Source of the DNA: Bacteroidales bacterium
Lineage (GTDB): Bacteria > Bacteroidota > Bacteroidia > Bacteroidales > Bacteroidaceae
NCBI GenBank assembly: GCA_004555245.1
Contig: SFIS01000004.1
Coordinates: forward strand, 1-59,766
DNA: 59,766 nucleotides
Direction: 5' to 3'
In this document: positions 42,232 through 51,928 of the stretch, piece after piece
Position numbering within the stretch: position 1 is the stretch's first letter
Layout of the letters: each line of letters opens with the position of its first letter
Position numbers and translations under genes: made by a program
The notes under the pieces: model-generated
What the model was told of the DNA's origin: nothing
Database searches by the model: none
What the model saw: the letters and a program-made list of their open reading frames with translations, nothing else

Positions 42232-44405
42232 CAGTTAGCCATCTCGGATATGAATTTCAGTCTGACGAGGCGTATCTCTTCTTCGCTGAAGTCTCCGTCA
42301 AATTCCCGTACGGCAGCCTCTATGCTGTCCGTTTCGCTGTGCATGAAGTAGTCGTATATATCCTCGATGTTCTCCTCGTCCAGAATGTCCTCAATAAAAT
42401 AGTCGATATTCAGTTTAATGCCGCTATACACGATTGTCTCTATCTCCGTGAGGAAATCGTCGAAGTCCATTTTCAGTTCTATTGCGAGGTCGTCGAGCGG
42501 TATGCGTTTGTCGATGCTCTGTATTATCTTCACCTTCCATATCGACTTTTTCGGCACAGTTCTCACTCTGAGAGCCTCGAGGCGTTCGATGTCGTTCTCC
42601 TCGCAGTATGCCTTTATTATTTCGCAGAATGTCTTTCCGAATTTCCTTGCCTTTCCGGCTCCCACTCCTTGTATCTGCTGCAGTTCTTCAATAGTGACGG
42701 GGAAGACGGTAGCCATCTGTTCTATCGAGACGTCCTGGAACACTACGTAGGGCGGGACATGGTTTCTCTTCGCCACTCTCAGTCTTTCCTCCGTGAGCAT
42801 TTTCTGCAGCATAGGGTCGAGTGCAGCCGTACCGCCTTCCATGTTCTCTTCGCCCGTCACGTTGAAGTCGGCGTCTTTCACGACCATGAAGGGAGACGGA
42901 TCTTTCAGGTATCGTTTTCCTGCTGCCGTGACTTTCAGCAGTCCGTAGCTTTCCACGTCTTTCTTCAAGAATCCTGCGAGCATGGCATGTCTGATGACGG
43001 GGTTCCATAGTTTCTCGTCCATGTCTTCTCCGGCGCCGAATTCTTCGAGTTTGTCATGGCTGTGCGACACGATGTCGTCCGTTCCCCTGCCTTTGATGAA
43101 GTCAATGATATATGGCGTCCTGAAGTTTTCTTTCACTGCAAGAACAGCTTTCAGAACGACCACGAGTGCGGCGCTTGCCTCTATCCTTTCTTTCGGGTGT
43201 AGGCAGTTGTCGCAGTTCTGGCAGTTGTCTTTGTCGTATGTTTCTCCGAAGTAGTGCAGCAGGAGTTTCCTTCTGCATACAGACGATTCGGCGTAAGCCG
43301 CCGTTTCCTGCAGCAGTTGTTTCCCTATGTCCTGTTCGGCGATAGGTTTCCCCTCCATGAATTTCTCGAGTTTCTGCAGGTCCCGGTATGTATAGAATGC
43401 TATACATTTACCTTCTCCACCGTCTCTTCCCGCCCTACCAGTTTCCTGGTAGTATCCTTCGAGGGATTTGGGGATGTCGTAGTGTATGACGAACCTCACG
43501 TCCGGTTTGTCTATTCCCATGCCGAACGCTATTGTCGCGACAATGACGTCAACGTCCTCCATGAGGAATTTGTCCTGTGTGTCAGAACGTGTCGGCGTGT
43601 CGAGGCCTGCGTGGTATGCCGCCGCTTTAATGTCGTTAGCCTGCAGGATGGCAGCGAGTTCCTCCACTTTCTTTCTTGACAGGCAGTATATTATTCCGCT
43701 TTTCCCGTGGTTTGCCTTTATGAATTTTATTATCTGCTTGTCTATGTCGTTCGTCTTGGGTCTGACCTCATAGTAGAGGTTTGGTCTGTTGAACGAGCTT
43801 TTGTATTCTATGGCGTCCGTTATGCCGAGCGATTTCTTTATGTCGAGTCTCACTTTGTCCGTCGCTGTTGCAGTGAGAGCGATGACGGGTGCGTCTCCAA
43901 TCTCGTTTATGATGGGTCTGATGCGTCTGTATTCCGGTCTGAAGTCGTGTCCCCATTCCGAGATGCAGTGTGCTTCGTCAACGGCATAGAACGATATCTT
44001 CACTCCGGGTGATTTCAGGAAATCGACATATTCGTCCTTTGTGAGTGATTCTGGAGCCACATACAGCAGTTTTGTCCTTCCGTCCCTGACATCCCTTTTC
44101 ACCTGGTCGATAGCCGTTTTGTTCAGCGACGAGTTGAGGTAGTGTGCCACCCCGTTCTCTTCGCATAGTCCGTTGACCACGTCAACCTGGTTTTTCATCA
44201 GTGCGATGAGTGGCGAGATGACGATAGCCATTCCGTCCATCAGCAGAGCGGGCAACTGATAGCACAGGCTTTTCCCTCCCCCTGTGGGCATGAGCACGAA
44301 GATGTTCTCGCCTTTCAGCAGTGTGCGAATGACAGCTTCCTGGTCGCCTTTGAAAGAGTTGAAGCCGAAATATTGTTTCAGTTTTTCTGTCAGGTTGATG
44401 TCCAT
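42231..44405 (-). CDS. recQ: ATP-dependent DNA helicase RecQ
   Basis: 724 aa. Helicase motifs: FKGDQEAVIRTLLKGENIFV, MPTGGGKSLCYQLPALL (I), DEAHCISEWGHDFRPEYRRI (II plus the RecQ aromatic-rich loop), ALTATATDKVR (III), and YYQETGRAGRDGGEG (VI). The RQC zinc site is clear (CRRKLLLHYFGE, CQNCDNC), followed by a winged helix and an HRDC domain (EELQQIQGVGAGKARKFGKT). A C-terminal extension continues after HRDC. It unwinds DNA 3' to 5' in recombination and replication repair. It is downstream of clpX in the usual Bacteroidetes order and overlaps the ABC gene start. Confidence 0.96.
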   Translation of the reverse strand: MDINLTEKLKQYFGFNSFKGDQEAVIRTLLKGENIFVLMPTGGGKSLCYQLPALLMDGMAIVISPLIALMKNQVDVVNGLCEENGVAHYLNSSLNKTAIDQVKRDVRDGRTKLLYVAPESLTKDEYVDFLKSPGVKISFYAVDEAHCISEWGHDFRPEYRRIRPIINEIGDAPVIALTATATDKVRLDIKKSLGITDAIEYKSSFNRPNLYYEVRPKTNDIDKQIIKFIKANHGKSGIIYCLSRKKVEELAAILQANDIKAAAYHAGLDTPTRSDTQDKFLMEDVDVIVATIAFGMGIDKPDVRFVIHYDIPKSLEGYYQETGRAGRDGGEGKCIAFYTYRDLQKLEKFMEGKPIAEQDIGKQLLQETAAYAESSVCRRKLLLHYFGETYDKDNCQNCDNCLHPKERIEASAALVVVLKAVLAVKENFRTPYIIDFIKGRGTDDIVSHSHDKLEEFGAGEDMDEKLWNPVIRHAMLAGFLKKDVESYGLLKVTAAGKRYLKDPSPFMVVKDADFNVTGEENMEGGTAALDPMLQKMLTEERLRVAKRNHVPPYVVFQDVSIEQMATVFPVTIEELQQIQGVGAGKARKFGKTFCEIIKAYCEENDIERLEALRVRTVPKKSIWKVKIIQSIDKRIPLDDLAIELKMDFDDFLTEIETIVYSGIKLNIDYFIEDILDEENIEDIYDYFMHSETDSIEAAVREFDGDFSEEEIRLVRLKFISEMAN

Positions 44406-44465
44406 AGTGTGAGAGTTGTTAGGGGTGTTTGTGAATCGTTGTTCCGAATCGTCAGTGGTGTCGTC

Positions 44466-45713
44466 TTATGCGATGTTAGCTTTCTCGAGCTGTTCTTCTG
44501 CGTATTTTTTAGTCACTTCAAAAGTCTTTTTCCGTTTTGCCGGCATCTCGAACATCACATCGTTCATCACCGCCTCGACGATAGACCTCAGTCCTCTTGC
44601 TCCGAGCTTGTATTCCACCGCTTTGTCCACGATATAGTCGAGAGCCTCCTGTTCGAACGAGAGTTCTATGCCGTCCATCTTCATGAGTTTCTGGTATTGT
44701 CTTACGATGGAGTTCTTCGGCTCGACAAGAATCCTGCTGAGTGCCTCACGGTCGAGCGGGTGTAGGAAAGTGAGCACGGGCAGACGTCCGATAATCTCCG
44801 GAATGAGTCCGAACGACTTGAGGTCTTGCGGCAGGATGTATTTCATGAGGTTGTTTCTGTCAATCTGTTTCTGATCGTTGACAGAGTTGTATCCCACGAC
44901 ATGTGTGTTCAGCCGCTGTGCGATTTTCCGTTCGATGCCGTCGAAAGCCCCTCCGCAGATGAAGAGTATGTTTCTTGTATCGACGTGTATGTAGTCCTGG
45001 TCCGGGTGTTTTCTTCCCCCTTTCGGCGGCACGTTGACCATTGTGCCTTCGAGGAGTTTCAGCAGTCCCTGCTGCACGCCTTCTCCTGAGACGTCACGCG
45101 TGATGCTTGGGTTGTCGCTCTTTCGTGCAATTTTGTCTATTTCGTCGATGAAAACGATGCCTCTCTGTGCCGCCTCGAGGTTATAGTCTGCCACCTGGAG
45201 TAGTCTTGAAAGTATGCTTTCCACATCCTCTCCGACATATCCGGCTTCCGTAAAGACGGTTGCGTCAACTATAGTGAACGGCACGTTCAGCAGTTTTGCT
45301 ATCGAGCGTGCGAGCAGTGTCTTTCCCGTGCCTGTCGGTCCAACCATTATGACGTTGGATTTCTCTATCTCCACTCCGTCCTGCGTGTCCGGCTGTTGCA
45401 GTCGTTTGTAGTGGTTATATACCGCCACCGCGAGGAATCTCTTTGCTTCGTCCTGTCCTATGATATATTGGTCGAGATGTTCTTTTATCTCCGTAGGCTT
45501 CGGCACCTGTTTCAGTTTGAATTCTCCTTTGCCTGCGCTTCTGTTAGCCCTTGCCGCTATGGCGTCAGAGCTTCTTCCCATAGTAGCGAGTATGATGTCG
45601 TGGGCTTTCTCCACACAGTCGGCACAGATATATCCGTCAAGTCCTGTGAGCAGCACCTCCACCTCATTTTCCGAGCGTCCGCAGAAGCTGCATCTGTTTT
45701 GTTTTCTTGCCAT
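44466..45713 (-). CDS. clpX: ATP-dependent Clp protease ATPase subunit ClpX
   Basis: 415 aa, typical length. An N-terminal C4 zinc domain (RCSFCGRSENEVEVLLTG, ICADC) precedes the AAA+ module: IGQDEAKRFLAVAVYNHYKR, Walker A GPTGTGKTLLARSIA, Walker B GIVFIDEIDKIARKS, pore loop GYVGEDV and sensor-2 region GARGLRSIVEAVM. The ClpP-binding loop appears as RNILFICGGAFDGIERKIAQ followed by IGRLPVLTFLHPLD. It unfolds substrates and feeds them to ClpP. It lies 51 bp downstream of clpP, in one operon with recQ. Confidence 0.98.
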   Translation of the reverse strand: MARKQNRCSFCGRSENEVEVLLTGLDGYICADCVEKAHDIILATMGRSSDAIAARANRSAGKGEFKLKQVPKPTEIKEHLDQYIIGQDEAKRFLAVAVYNHYKRLQQPDTQDGVEIEKSNVIMVGPTGTGKTLLARSIAKLLNVPFTIVDATVFTEAGYVGEDVESILSRLLQVADYNLEAAQRGIVFIDEIDKIARKSDNPSITRDVSGEGVQQGLLKLLEGTMVNVPPKGGRKHPDQDYIHVDTRNILFICGGAFDGIERKIAQRLNTHVVGYNSVNDQKQIDRNNLMKYILPQDLKSFGLIPEIIGRLPVLTFLHPLDREALSRILVEPKNSIVRQYQKLMKMDGIELSFEQEALDYIVDKAVEYKLGARGLRSIVEAVMNDVMFEMPAKRKKTFEVTKKYAEEQLEKANIA

Positions 45714-45764
45714 CAGTTAATGTTTGTGGTGTATGTTCAGTATCTCTCAGTGTTTTTGTTGTCG

Positions 45765-46454
45765 TTATTTTCTTTCGAGCACGTTGTCTATCATTCCGTA
45801 TTCCTTTGCTTCCTGCGCCGTCATCCAGTAGTTGCGGTCAGAGTCTGCCCACACTTTGTCGTATTCGGTGTGCGAGTGTTTTGCGATGATGGTATAAAGT
45901 TCCTTCTTGAACTTCATTATCTCGCGTGCCTCTATTTCTATGTCCGAGGCCTGTCCCTGCACACCTCCGAGCGGCTGGTGTATCATCACCCTGCTGTGTG
46001 GCAGAGCCGATCGTTTTCCCTCCTGTCCAGCTACGAGCAGTACGGCTCCCATCGATGCCGCCATGCCTGTGCAGATAGTGGCGACGTCAGACGATATGAA
46101 CTGCATGGTGTCGTAGATTCCGAGTCCGGCAGTGACCGAGCCGCCCGGCGAGTTGATGTAAATGGAGATGTCCTTGCCTGGGTCGCACGAATCGAGATAC
46201 AGCAGCTGTGCCTGCAGCGTGTTTGCGGTATAGTCGTCGATTTGTGTCCCGAGGAAGATTATTCTGTCCATCATCAGTCGCGAGAAGACATCCATCTGTG
46301 TGACGTTGAGTTGCCTTTCTTCCAGGATATATGGGTTGAGATACTGGCTGTTGACATTCGTCATAGCGCGGCTCTGCACTTTCATTACATCATCGAGAGC
46401 CAGCCCGTCCATGCCGAGGTGGCGTGTTGCGTAGTGTCTGAAATCGTTCTTCAT
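45765..46454 (-). CDS. clpP: ATP-dependent Clp protease proteolytic subunit ClpP
   Basis: 229 aa from ATG 46454 (MKNDFRHYATRHLGM); the frame extends 16 codons further but that part is not conserved-looking. ClpP features: IFLGTQIDDYTANTLQAQLL, ISIYINSPGGSVTAGLGIYD, nucleophile Ser in CTGMAASMGAVLLVAG, catalytic His in LPHSRVMIHQPLGG and a C-terminal Asp in DRNYWMTAQEAKEYGM. It forms the tetradecameric peptidase chamber. In many Bacteroidetes tig precedes clpP; here clpP is first, behind its own promoter (46548-46579). Confidence 0.97.
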   Translation of the reverse strand: MKNDFRHYATRHLGMDGLALDDVMKVQSRAMTNVNSQYLNPYILEERQLNVTQMDVFSRLMMDRIIFLGTQIDDYTANTLQAQLLYLDSCDPGKDISIYINSPGGSVTAGLGIYDTMQFISSDVATICTGMAASMGAVLLVAGQEGKRSALPHSRVMIHQPLGGVQGQASDIEIEAREIMKFKKELYTIIAKHSHTEYDKVWADSDRNYWMTAQEAKEYGMIDNVLERK

Positions 46455-46547
46455 TACCTTATTATATATATTATATACTGTGTCTTTGCCTGTAGTCCGC
46501 ATATCATTTATGCGTCATGTTTTTGCATGCTTTACGGTTTGTTTTTA

Positions 46548-46579
46548 CAAAGTTACGATTTTTTTGTGTTTCGGGCAAA
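46548..46579 (-). promoter_or_regulatory. Promoter of clpP-clpX-recQ
   Basis: Minus strand TTTG (46579-46576), 20-nt spacer, TAACTTTG (46555-46548), a full consensus match about 94 bp upstream of clpP. It explains transcription of the clp operon without a preceding tig gene. Confidence 0.8.
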
Positions 46580-46727
46580 CATACGGCATAGTTTTTTTTC
46601 ATAAAAATACTTAATTTCGTCTTCTTCCCTTCCCTGTGGCATGCGGGGTGCAGTGTTGCCGTGCGCATGGCGTAGTGTTTTGTTGTAAAAAAACTTAACA
46701 AATTACATCTTATTGAAAATAAAAATA

Positions 46728-46735
46728 TATCTTTG
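46728..46735 (+). promoter_or_regulatory. Candidate -7 element for ttcA
   Basis: TATCTTTG matches TAnnTTTG. It ends at the GTG that could otherwise be read as the ttcA start, so translation more likely begins at ATG 46765. Confidence 0.55.
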
Positions 46736-46764
46736 TGGAAAAATTGAAAAGCCCCGTTTTCCCT

Positions 46765-47535
46765 ATGTCCAAGAGCCCCGAGCCATCTTCGCTTGTCCGT
46801 CTGCGCCGCCTTTTCCGCCGCGCCTGCGCCGACTATTCGTTGCTGTCAGATGGCGACCGTGTGCTTGTCGCCCTCTCGGGCGGCAAGGATTCGCTTGTCA
46901 TGGCCCGTCTTCTTGCCGATCAGCGCCGCATACTGAAGCCTCGCATCGAGGTTGAGGCCGCCCATGTCATCATGGACAACATCCCCTACGAGACCGACCG
47001 CTCGTATCTCGAGGCATATTGCGCGTCATTGGGTCTGCCGCTTCATATCCTCCACACGTCGTTCGACGACAGCGAGGCGGCGCCTTCCGACACCCTTGCC
47101 GCCCGTCGCCGCAAGACGAAATGCTTTCTCTGCTCTTGGAACCGCCGCAAGGCACTCTTCTCTTTCGCCTCCGCAGAGGGTTTCAACAAGGTTGCGCTGG
47201 GACATCATCAGGACGATGTGATAGTGACGTTTCTCATGAACCTGACCTACGAGGGCTCGCTCCACAGCATCACGCCGTCCATGCCGATGCGCCATTATCC
47301 GCTTACCGTCATCCGTCCGCTCTATCTTGCCCCCGAGCCGCTCATCCGCGAGCTTGCCGTTAGTCTCGGTCTTGCGAAGCAGAAGACCCCCTGTCCCTAT
47401 GAGACGGCGACGAAGCGCGACGCGATGACACAGGTTTTCGAGACCCTGCAGCGTCACAACGCCGAGGCGCGCTACAGCATCTGGAGTGCCCTTCGCGGCT
47501 GGGAGGGTGGGGCAGACCCCCATGATGCCGACTGA
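46765..47535 (+). CDS. ttcA: tRNA 2-thiocytidine synthesis protein, TtcA-like
   Basis: 256 aa from ATG 46765. An upstream GTG at 46735 would add ten residues but lies in the promoter -7 box. PP-loop ATPase motif ALSGGKDSLVMARLL binds ATP; CFLCSWNRRKALF holds the CxxC pair and CPYETATKRDA the third Cys expected to ligate the [4Fe-4S] cluster of TtcA. GHHQDDVIVTFLMNLTYEG is the second family block. It thiolates C32 of certain tRNAs. It is followed by a glycosyltransferase gene 41 bp downstream. Codons are strongly GC-rich compared with the clp genes. Confidence 0.9.
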   Translation: MSKSPEPSSLVRLRRLFRRACADYSLLSDGDRVLVALSGGKDSLVMARLLADQRRILKPRIEVEAAHVIMDNIPYETDRSYLEAYCASLGLPLHILHTSFDDSEAAPSDTLAARRRKTKCFLCSWNRRKALFSFASAEGFNKVALGHHQDDVIVTFLMNLTYEGSLHSITPSMPMRHYPLTVIRPLYLAPEPLIRELAVSLGLAKQKTPCPYETATKRDAMTQVFETLQRHNAEARYSIWSALRGWEGGADPHDAD

Positions 47536-47576
47536 CGCCCCGCATACAAACATCCACGCCATACATTTTCCGATAT

Positions 47577-48356
47577 ATGAAAATCACACTCATCACCTGC
47601 ACGTACAACGCCGCCGCCGTCCTCCAGCGCACGCTCGACAGCGTCAGCCGCCAGACCTATGCCGACATCGAGCATATCATCATCGACGGCAAGAGCAGCG
47701 ACGACACTGTAGCCCTTGCCGAGCAATACAAGACTTCAAGCTATCTCCACCATACGGGTCATCAGATACGCATCGTCTCCGAGCGCGACACGGGCTTGTA
47801 TGACGCAATGAACAAGGGTCTCTCGCTTGCCACGGGCGACTATCTGTGCTATCTCAACGCCGGCGACACGCTTGCCTCTCCCTCCACCATCTCCACCGTC
47901 GCCGCCGCCGCGTCGGCCTCCCCCGCGGGCTACGGCGTGATATACGGCGAGACGGACATCACCGACGAGAGCGGCGCCGTCATCGGCCACCGCCACCATT
48001 CGGTGCCCGAGCGTCTGACCTGGCGGTCGTTCCGCCATGGCATGCTTGTCTGCCACCAGGCTTTCTATGCCAACACCGCCGTTGCCCGCAGCGTCCGCTA
48101 CGACCTCCGCTACCGTGTGTCTGCCGATGTCGATTGGTGCATACGCGTGATGAAAGAGGCTGAACGGCGTAACCTCGCCAACTGCAACGTGCATCAGACG
48201 GTGTGCCATTATCTCCGCGGCGGCATGAGCGTGCAGTCCCACCGGCAGTCGTTGGCAGAGCGTTTCCATACGATGCGCCGCCACTATGGCCTCGCCGACA
48301 CCCTCCTTATGCACGCCTGGTTTGTGGTGCGTAGCGCCATCGCCTCGTTGCGATGA
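47577..48356 (+). CDS. Family 2 glycosyltransferase
   Basis: 259 aa. GT-A fold start MKITLITCTYNAAAVLQRTL, DIEHIIIDGKSSDDTVALAE, then SERDTGLYDAMNKGLSLATG and YLCYLNAGDTLASPS with the metal-binding D-x-D replaced by the AGD form common in this GT2 subgroup. Later blocks: YGVIYGETDI, CHQAFYANTA and YRVSADVDWCIR. No membrane helix is clear, so it is cytoplasmic or peripheral. Such WcaA-like enzymes build surface polysaccharides, but no other polysaccharide genes lie nearby, so the acceptor is unknown. Confidence 0.9.
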   Translation: MKITLITCTYNAAAVLQRTLDSVSRQTYADIEHIIIDGKSSDDTVALAEQYKTSSYLHHTGHQIRIVSERDTGLYDAMNKGLSLATGDYLCYLNAGDTLASPSTISTVAAAASASPAGYGVIYGETDITDESGAVIGHRHHSVPERLTWRSFRHGMLVCHQAFYANTAVARSVRYDLRYRVSADVDWCIRVMKEAERRNLANCNVHQTVCHYLRGGMSVQSHRQSLAERFHTMRRHYGLADTLLMHAWFVVRSAIASLR

Positions 48357-48390
48357 TACGGCTGAAAACATTCACTTAATATAAATTCTT

Positions 48391-51300
48391 ATGAGAAACA
48401 AGATTCTTACACTTCTTCTGGCAGCCCTCCCGCTGTCCCAGACGTTGTCAGCGGCGCCTACGGACAACACCGCGCGTTGGCTTCGCGACGTCCAGATTTC
48501 GCCCGACGGCACCGCCGTCTTGTTCTGCTACAAGGGCGACATCTACAAGATTGGAGTTGACGGCGGTGTCGCCACCCGTCTGACGACCCTCCCGTCTTAC
48601 GAGGCTTATCCCCTGTGGTCGCCCGACGGCAGTCAGATCGCGTTTGCCAGCGACCGCCACGGCAACTACGACATCTTCGTCATGCCCTCTTGTGGCGGTT
48701 CCGCCCGTCGTCTGACGAGCAACAGCATGTCAGAGATTCCCGCCGCCTTCACTCCCGACGGCAAGCACATCCTCTACAACGCCGCCATCCAGAAGCAGGC
48801 GTCCAGCATGCTCTTCCCCCACCGTTCGCAGACGGAGGTGTATAAGGTGCCGGTCGGTGGCGGCCGGCCGGTGCAGATGCTCGGCACGCCCGCCGAGGCC
48901 ATCGTCTTCACTCCCGACGGCAAGACGATGCTCTACCAGGACCGCAAGGGCGGCGAAGACGAGTGGCGCAAGCACCACACCTCGTCCATCACACGCGACA
49001 TCTGGCGCTACGACCTGAAGAGCCGCCGCCACACCAACCTCACCCGCCATGCCGGCGAAGACCGCAACCCTGTGCTCTCTCCCGACGGCAAGACGGTGTA
49101 TATCCTGTCCGAGCGCGACGGCGGGACGTTCAACGTATGGTCGTTCCCCTACGCTGACGCCTCTAAGGTGACGCCCGTGACTACCTACGCCGACCATCCC
49201 GTCCGCTTCCTCTCCGTCAGCCGTGGCGGCACACTCTGCTACACATACGACGGCGACATTTACCTCCGCGAGCCGGACGGTGCGACACGCCGCCTGCCCG
49301 TGGCTGTCACGCGTGACGACGACGAGACAGTTGTCACGCTCACCCCCCGCCGTGCGTCGGATGCCGATGTCTCTCCCGACGGCAAGCAGCTGGCTTTCGT
49401 CAGCCGCGGCGAACTCTTTGTCACGACGACGAAATATCCCACGACACGCCAGCTGACACATACGGCGGCGGCAGAGAGCTCTCCGTCGTTCGCCCCCGAC
49501 GGCCGGTCGATAGTTTATGACAGCTACCGCGACGGCCGCTACCAGCTCTACCGCATCACGATGTCTCGCAAGAGCGACCCCGACTTCGCCAATGCCATGA
49601 CGTTCAAAGAAGAACATATCGCGCCTTCTGACGCCGACAGGGCAATGCCGCAGTATTCTCCCGACGGCAAGGAGATAGCCTTCATCGAGGACCGCAACCG
49701 CCTCATGGTGCTGAACATCGCCACGGGCAAGGTGCGCCAGGTTACCGACGGCACGCTGTGGATGTCGCGCCGCGGCGGCTTCAGCTACGCCTGGTCGCCC
49801 GACGGCAAATGGTTCACGCTCAGCATCATCGGCAACAAGCGCGACCCATATACCGATGTCGCCGTCGTGCCGGCACAGGGCGGTACGGTGACAAACATCA
49901 CGCAGAGCGCATACACCAGCTCCGCACCGCGATGGGTGATGGACGGCAACGCCATCCTCTTCGCCAACGAACGCTACGGGATGCGCAACCACGCCTCGTG
50001 GGGTTCGGAAGAAGACATCTTCCTCGTGTTCATGAACCAGGACGCCTACGACCGCTTCCGCCTCAGCGAAGAGGACTACCGCCTGCTGAAAGAGCTTGAA
50101 GACGCCAACAAGAAGAAATCCGTGGCGGATTCGGCAAAGAAACTGGCTGACAAGAAAAAGGACAGCAGCAAGAAGAAAGCCGCCACCGAAGCCGTGAAGA
50201 AAGACGGCAAGGACGAGGCGGCGAAGACGAAGGACATCACGGTGGAGCTTGACGGCATCACCGACCGTATCGTGCGCCTCACGCCGAACTCCTCAAACCT
50301 CTATGACGGAGCCTTGTCGAAAGACGGCGAGACACTCTATTTCATGACGGCATCCGTAGGGAAAGGCAGCGAGCTGTGGAGCATCGACCTGCGTAAGAAA
50401 GAGCCTAAGATGATGCAGAAGGCGGCAGGCGGGGCGCGTATGCTAACCGACCGAAGCGGCAACATCTATCTCCTCGGCAACGACATAAAGAAACTCGACC
50501 CGAAATCCGGCAAGACGGAGAGCATCACGTTCAACACGTCGATGAAGCTGAACCTCGCCGACGAGCGCGCCTTCCTGCTCCAGTATGTGCGCCACGAGGT
50601 TGGCGAACGCTTCTACAACACCAATATGCACGGCGTGAAATGGGACGCCCTCGTCGATCATTACGCCGCCTTCCTCCCGCATATCAGCAACAACTACGAT
50701 TTCCAGGAGCTTCTCTCCGAACTCCTCGGCGAGCTTAATGTCTCGCATACCGGCGGCAGATACACCCGTCCTGCGACGGCCGACGACGACCGCACGGCAC
50801 AGCTCGGCCTGCTCTTCGACCTCACCTATACCGGCAAGGGCATGAAAGTGAGCGAGGTGCTGAGCGGCGGGCCGTGCGACCGCAAGAATATCAAGATAAT
50901 GAAAGGCGACATCCTCACCGCCGTCAACGGCGAGGAGATAGCGGCAGACACTGACATCGCCACGCTGCTGAACGGCCTGGCGGGCAAGAAGACGCTGCTC
51001 ACCTTCAACGGGAAGAACGAGGTTGTCATGCTTCCCGTCACCGCCTCGGCGCAGCAGGCACTGCTCTACGACCGCTGGGTGAAACGCTGCGAGCACATCG
51101 TGGACAGCGTCTCGGGCGGCAGACTGGGCTATGTCCACCTCCAGTCGATGGGCGACCCCAGCTTCCGCACGGCATACAGCGCGATGCTCGGCAAGTATAA
51201 CCTGCGTGACGGATGCGTCATCGACACCCGCTGGAACGGCGGCGGCCGCCTGCACGAAGACGTCGAGATACTCACCAGCGGCAAGAAATACCTCACGCAG

Positions 51301-51687
51301 GTGATTCGTGGCGTGGAATCGTGCGATATGCCGTCGCGCCGGTACAACAAGCCGACCATCATGCTGCAGTGCGAGGCGAACTATTCCAACGCCCACGGCA
51401 CACCATGGGTTTACAGGCACATGGGCATCGGCACGCTTGTAGGCGCTCCCGTGCCGGGCACGATGACATCGGTCAACTGGGTGACGACGCAAGACCCGTC
51501 GCTCATCTTCGGCATACCCGTCATCGGCTACCTCCAGGAAGACGGCAAGACATATCTCGAGAACACCCAGCTCGAGCCGGACATCTACGTCCTCAACGCT
51601 CCGGAAGACATCGTGCGCGGCATCGACACACAGCTCATCACCGCCACGAAAGAACTGCTGAAGCAGATTGACGCCAAGAAGAAATGA
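48391..51687 (+). CDS. Tricorn-like S41 peptidase with beta-propeller
   Basis: 1098 aa, signal peptide about 1-21. Residues 25-560 hold WD40/TolB-like propeller repeats with recurrent SPDGK and TPDGK turns. A Lys/Ala-rich low-complexity linker lies at about 570-625 (NKKKSVADSAKKLADKKKDS). A PDZ-like domain (GMKVSEVLSGGPCDRKNIKI, KGDILTAVNGEEI) precedes the S41 core. Ser785-His786 (LNVSHTGG) and Ser999 (EANYSNAHG) match the tricorn catalytic set; the residue after the nucleophile is Asn1000 instead of the Asp of archaeal tricorn. It likely degrades peptides in the periplasm. A strong bidirectional terminator lies about 430 bp downstream. Confidence 0.92.
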   Translation: MRNKILTLLLAALPLSQTLSAAPTDNTARWLRDVQISPDGTAVLFCYKGDIYKIGVDGGVATRLTTLPSYEAYPLWSPDGSQIAFASDRHGNYDIFVMPSCGGSARRLTSNSMSEIPAAFTPDGKHILYNAAIQKQASSMLFPHRSQTEVYKVPVGGGRPVQMLGTPAEAIVFTPDGKTMLYQDRKGGEDEWRKHHTSSITRDIWRYDLKSRRHTNLTRHAGEDRNPVLSPDGKTVYILSERDGGTFNVWSFPYADASKVTPVTTYADHPVRFLSVSRGGTLCYTYDGDIYLREPDGATRRLPVAVTRDDDETVVTLTPRRASDADVSPDGKQLAFVSRGELFVTTTKYPTTRQLTHTAAAESSPSFAPDGRSIVYDSYRDGRYQLYRITMSRKSDPDFANAMTFKEEHIAPSDADRAMPQYSPDGKEIAFIEDRNRLMVLNIATGKVRQVTDGTLWMSRRGGFSYAWSPDGKWFTLSIIGNKRDPYTDVAVVPAQGGTVTNITQSAYTSSAPRWVMDGNAILFANERYGMRNHASWGSEEDIFLVFMNQDAYDRFRLSEEDYRLLKELEDANKKKSVADSAKKLADKKKDSSKKKAATEAVKKDGKDEAAKTKDITVELDGITDRIVRLTPNSSNLYDGALSKDGETLYFMTASVGKGSELWSIDLRKKEPKMMQKAAGGARMLTDRSGNIYLLGNDIKKLDPKSGKTESITFNTSMKLNLADERAFLLQYVRHEVGERFYNTNMHGVKWDALVDHYAAFLPHISNNYDFQELLSELLGELNVSHTGGRYTRPATADDDRTAQLGLLFDLTYTGKGMKVSEVLSGGPCDRKNIKIMKGDILTAVNGEEIAADTDIATLLNGLAGKKTLLTFNGKNEVVMLPVTASAQQALLYDRWVKRCEHIVDSVSGGRLGYVHLQSMGDPSFRTAYSAMLGKYNLRDGCVIDTRWNGGGRLHEDVEILTSGKKYLTQVIRGVESCDMPSRRYNKPTIMLQCEANYSNAHGTPWVYRHMGIGTLVGAPVPGTMTSVNWVTTQDPSLIFGIPVIGYLQEDGKTYLENTQLEPDIYVLNAPEDIVRGIDTQLITATKELLKQIDAKKK

Positions 51688-51928
51688 CGTACCGCTCACG
51701 GCCGGCGGGGCGCAGTGGCATCCCGCCGACCGCGAGAACGGCTTTCCGGCGGCTGACGGTGACATTTTGTCAAACCGCGGCAACGCCTCTTTACAGGCCG
51801 CGAAGCCGCTTTCCGGCGTGCGAGAAACGCGCAGAAACCGCCGGGACGTGGGACGGCGACGTACAGACGGTTTATTTGCCGTTTTGCGTAAAGTGTTGTG
51901 AGCTAACATTTTGCGGTATATTATGCCG

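Noticed and set aside
46504..46701. 65-codon minus-strand ORF upstream of clpP
   Set aside because: It covers the clpP promoter and has no family features.
46735..46764. GTG start for ttcA
   Set aside because: The GTG overlaps the -7 promoter box TATCTTTG, so it would precede the transcript start; ATG 46765 preferred.
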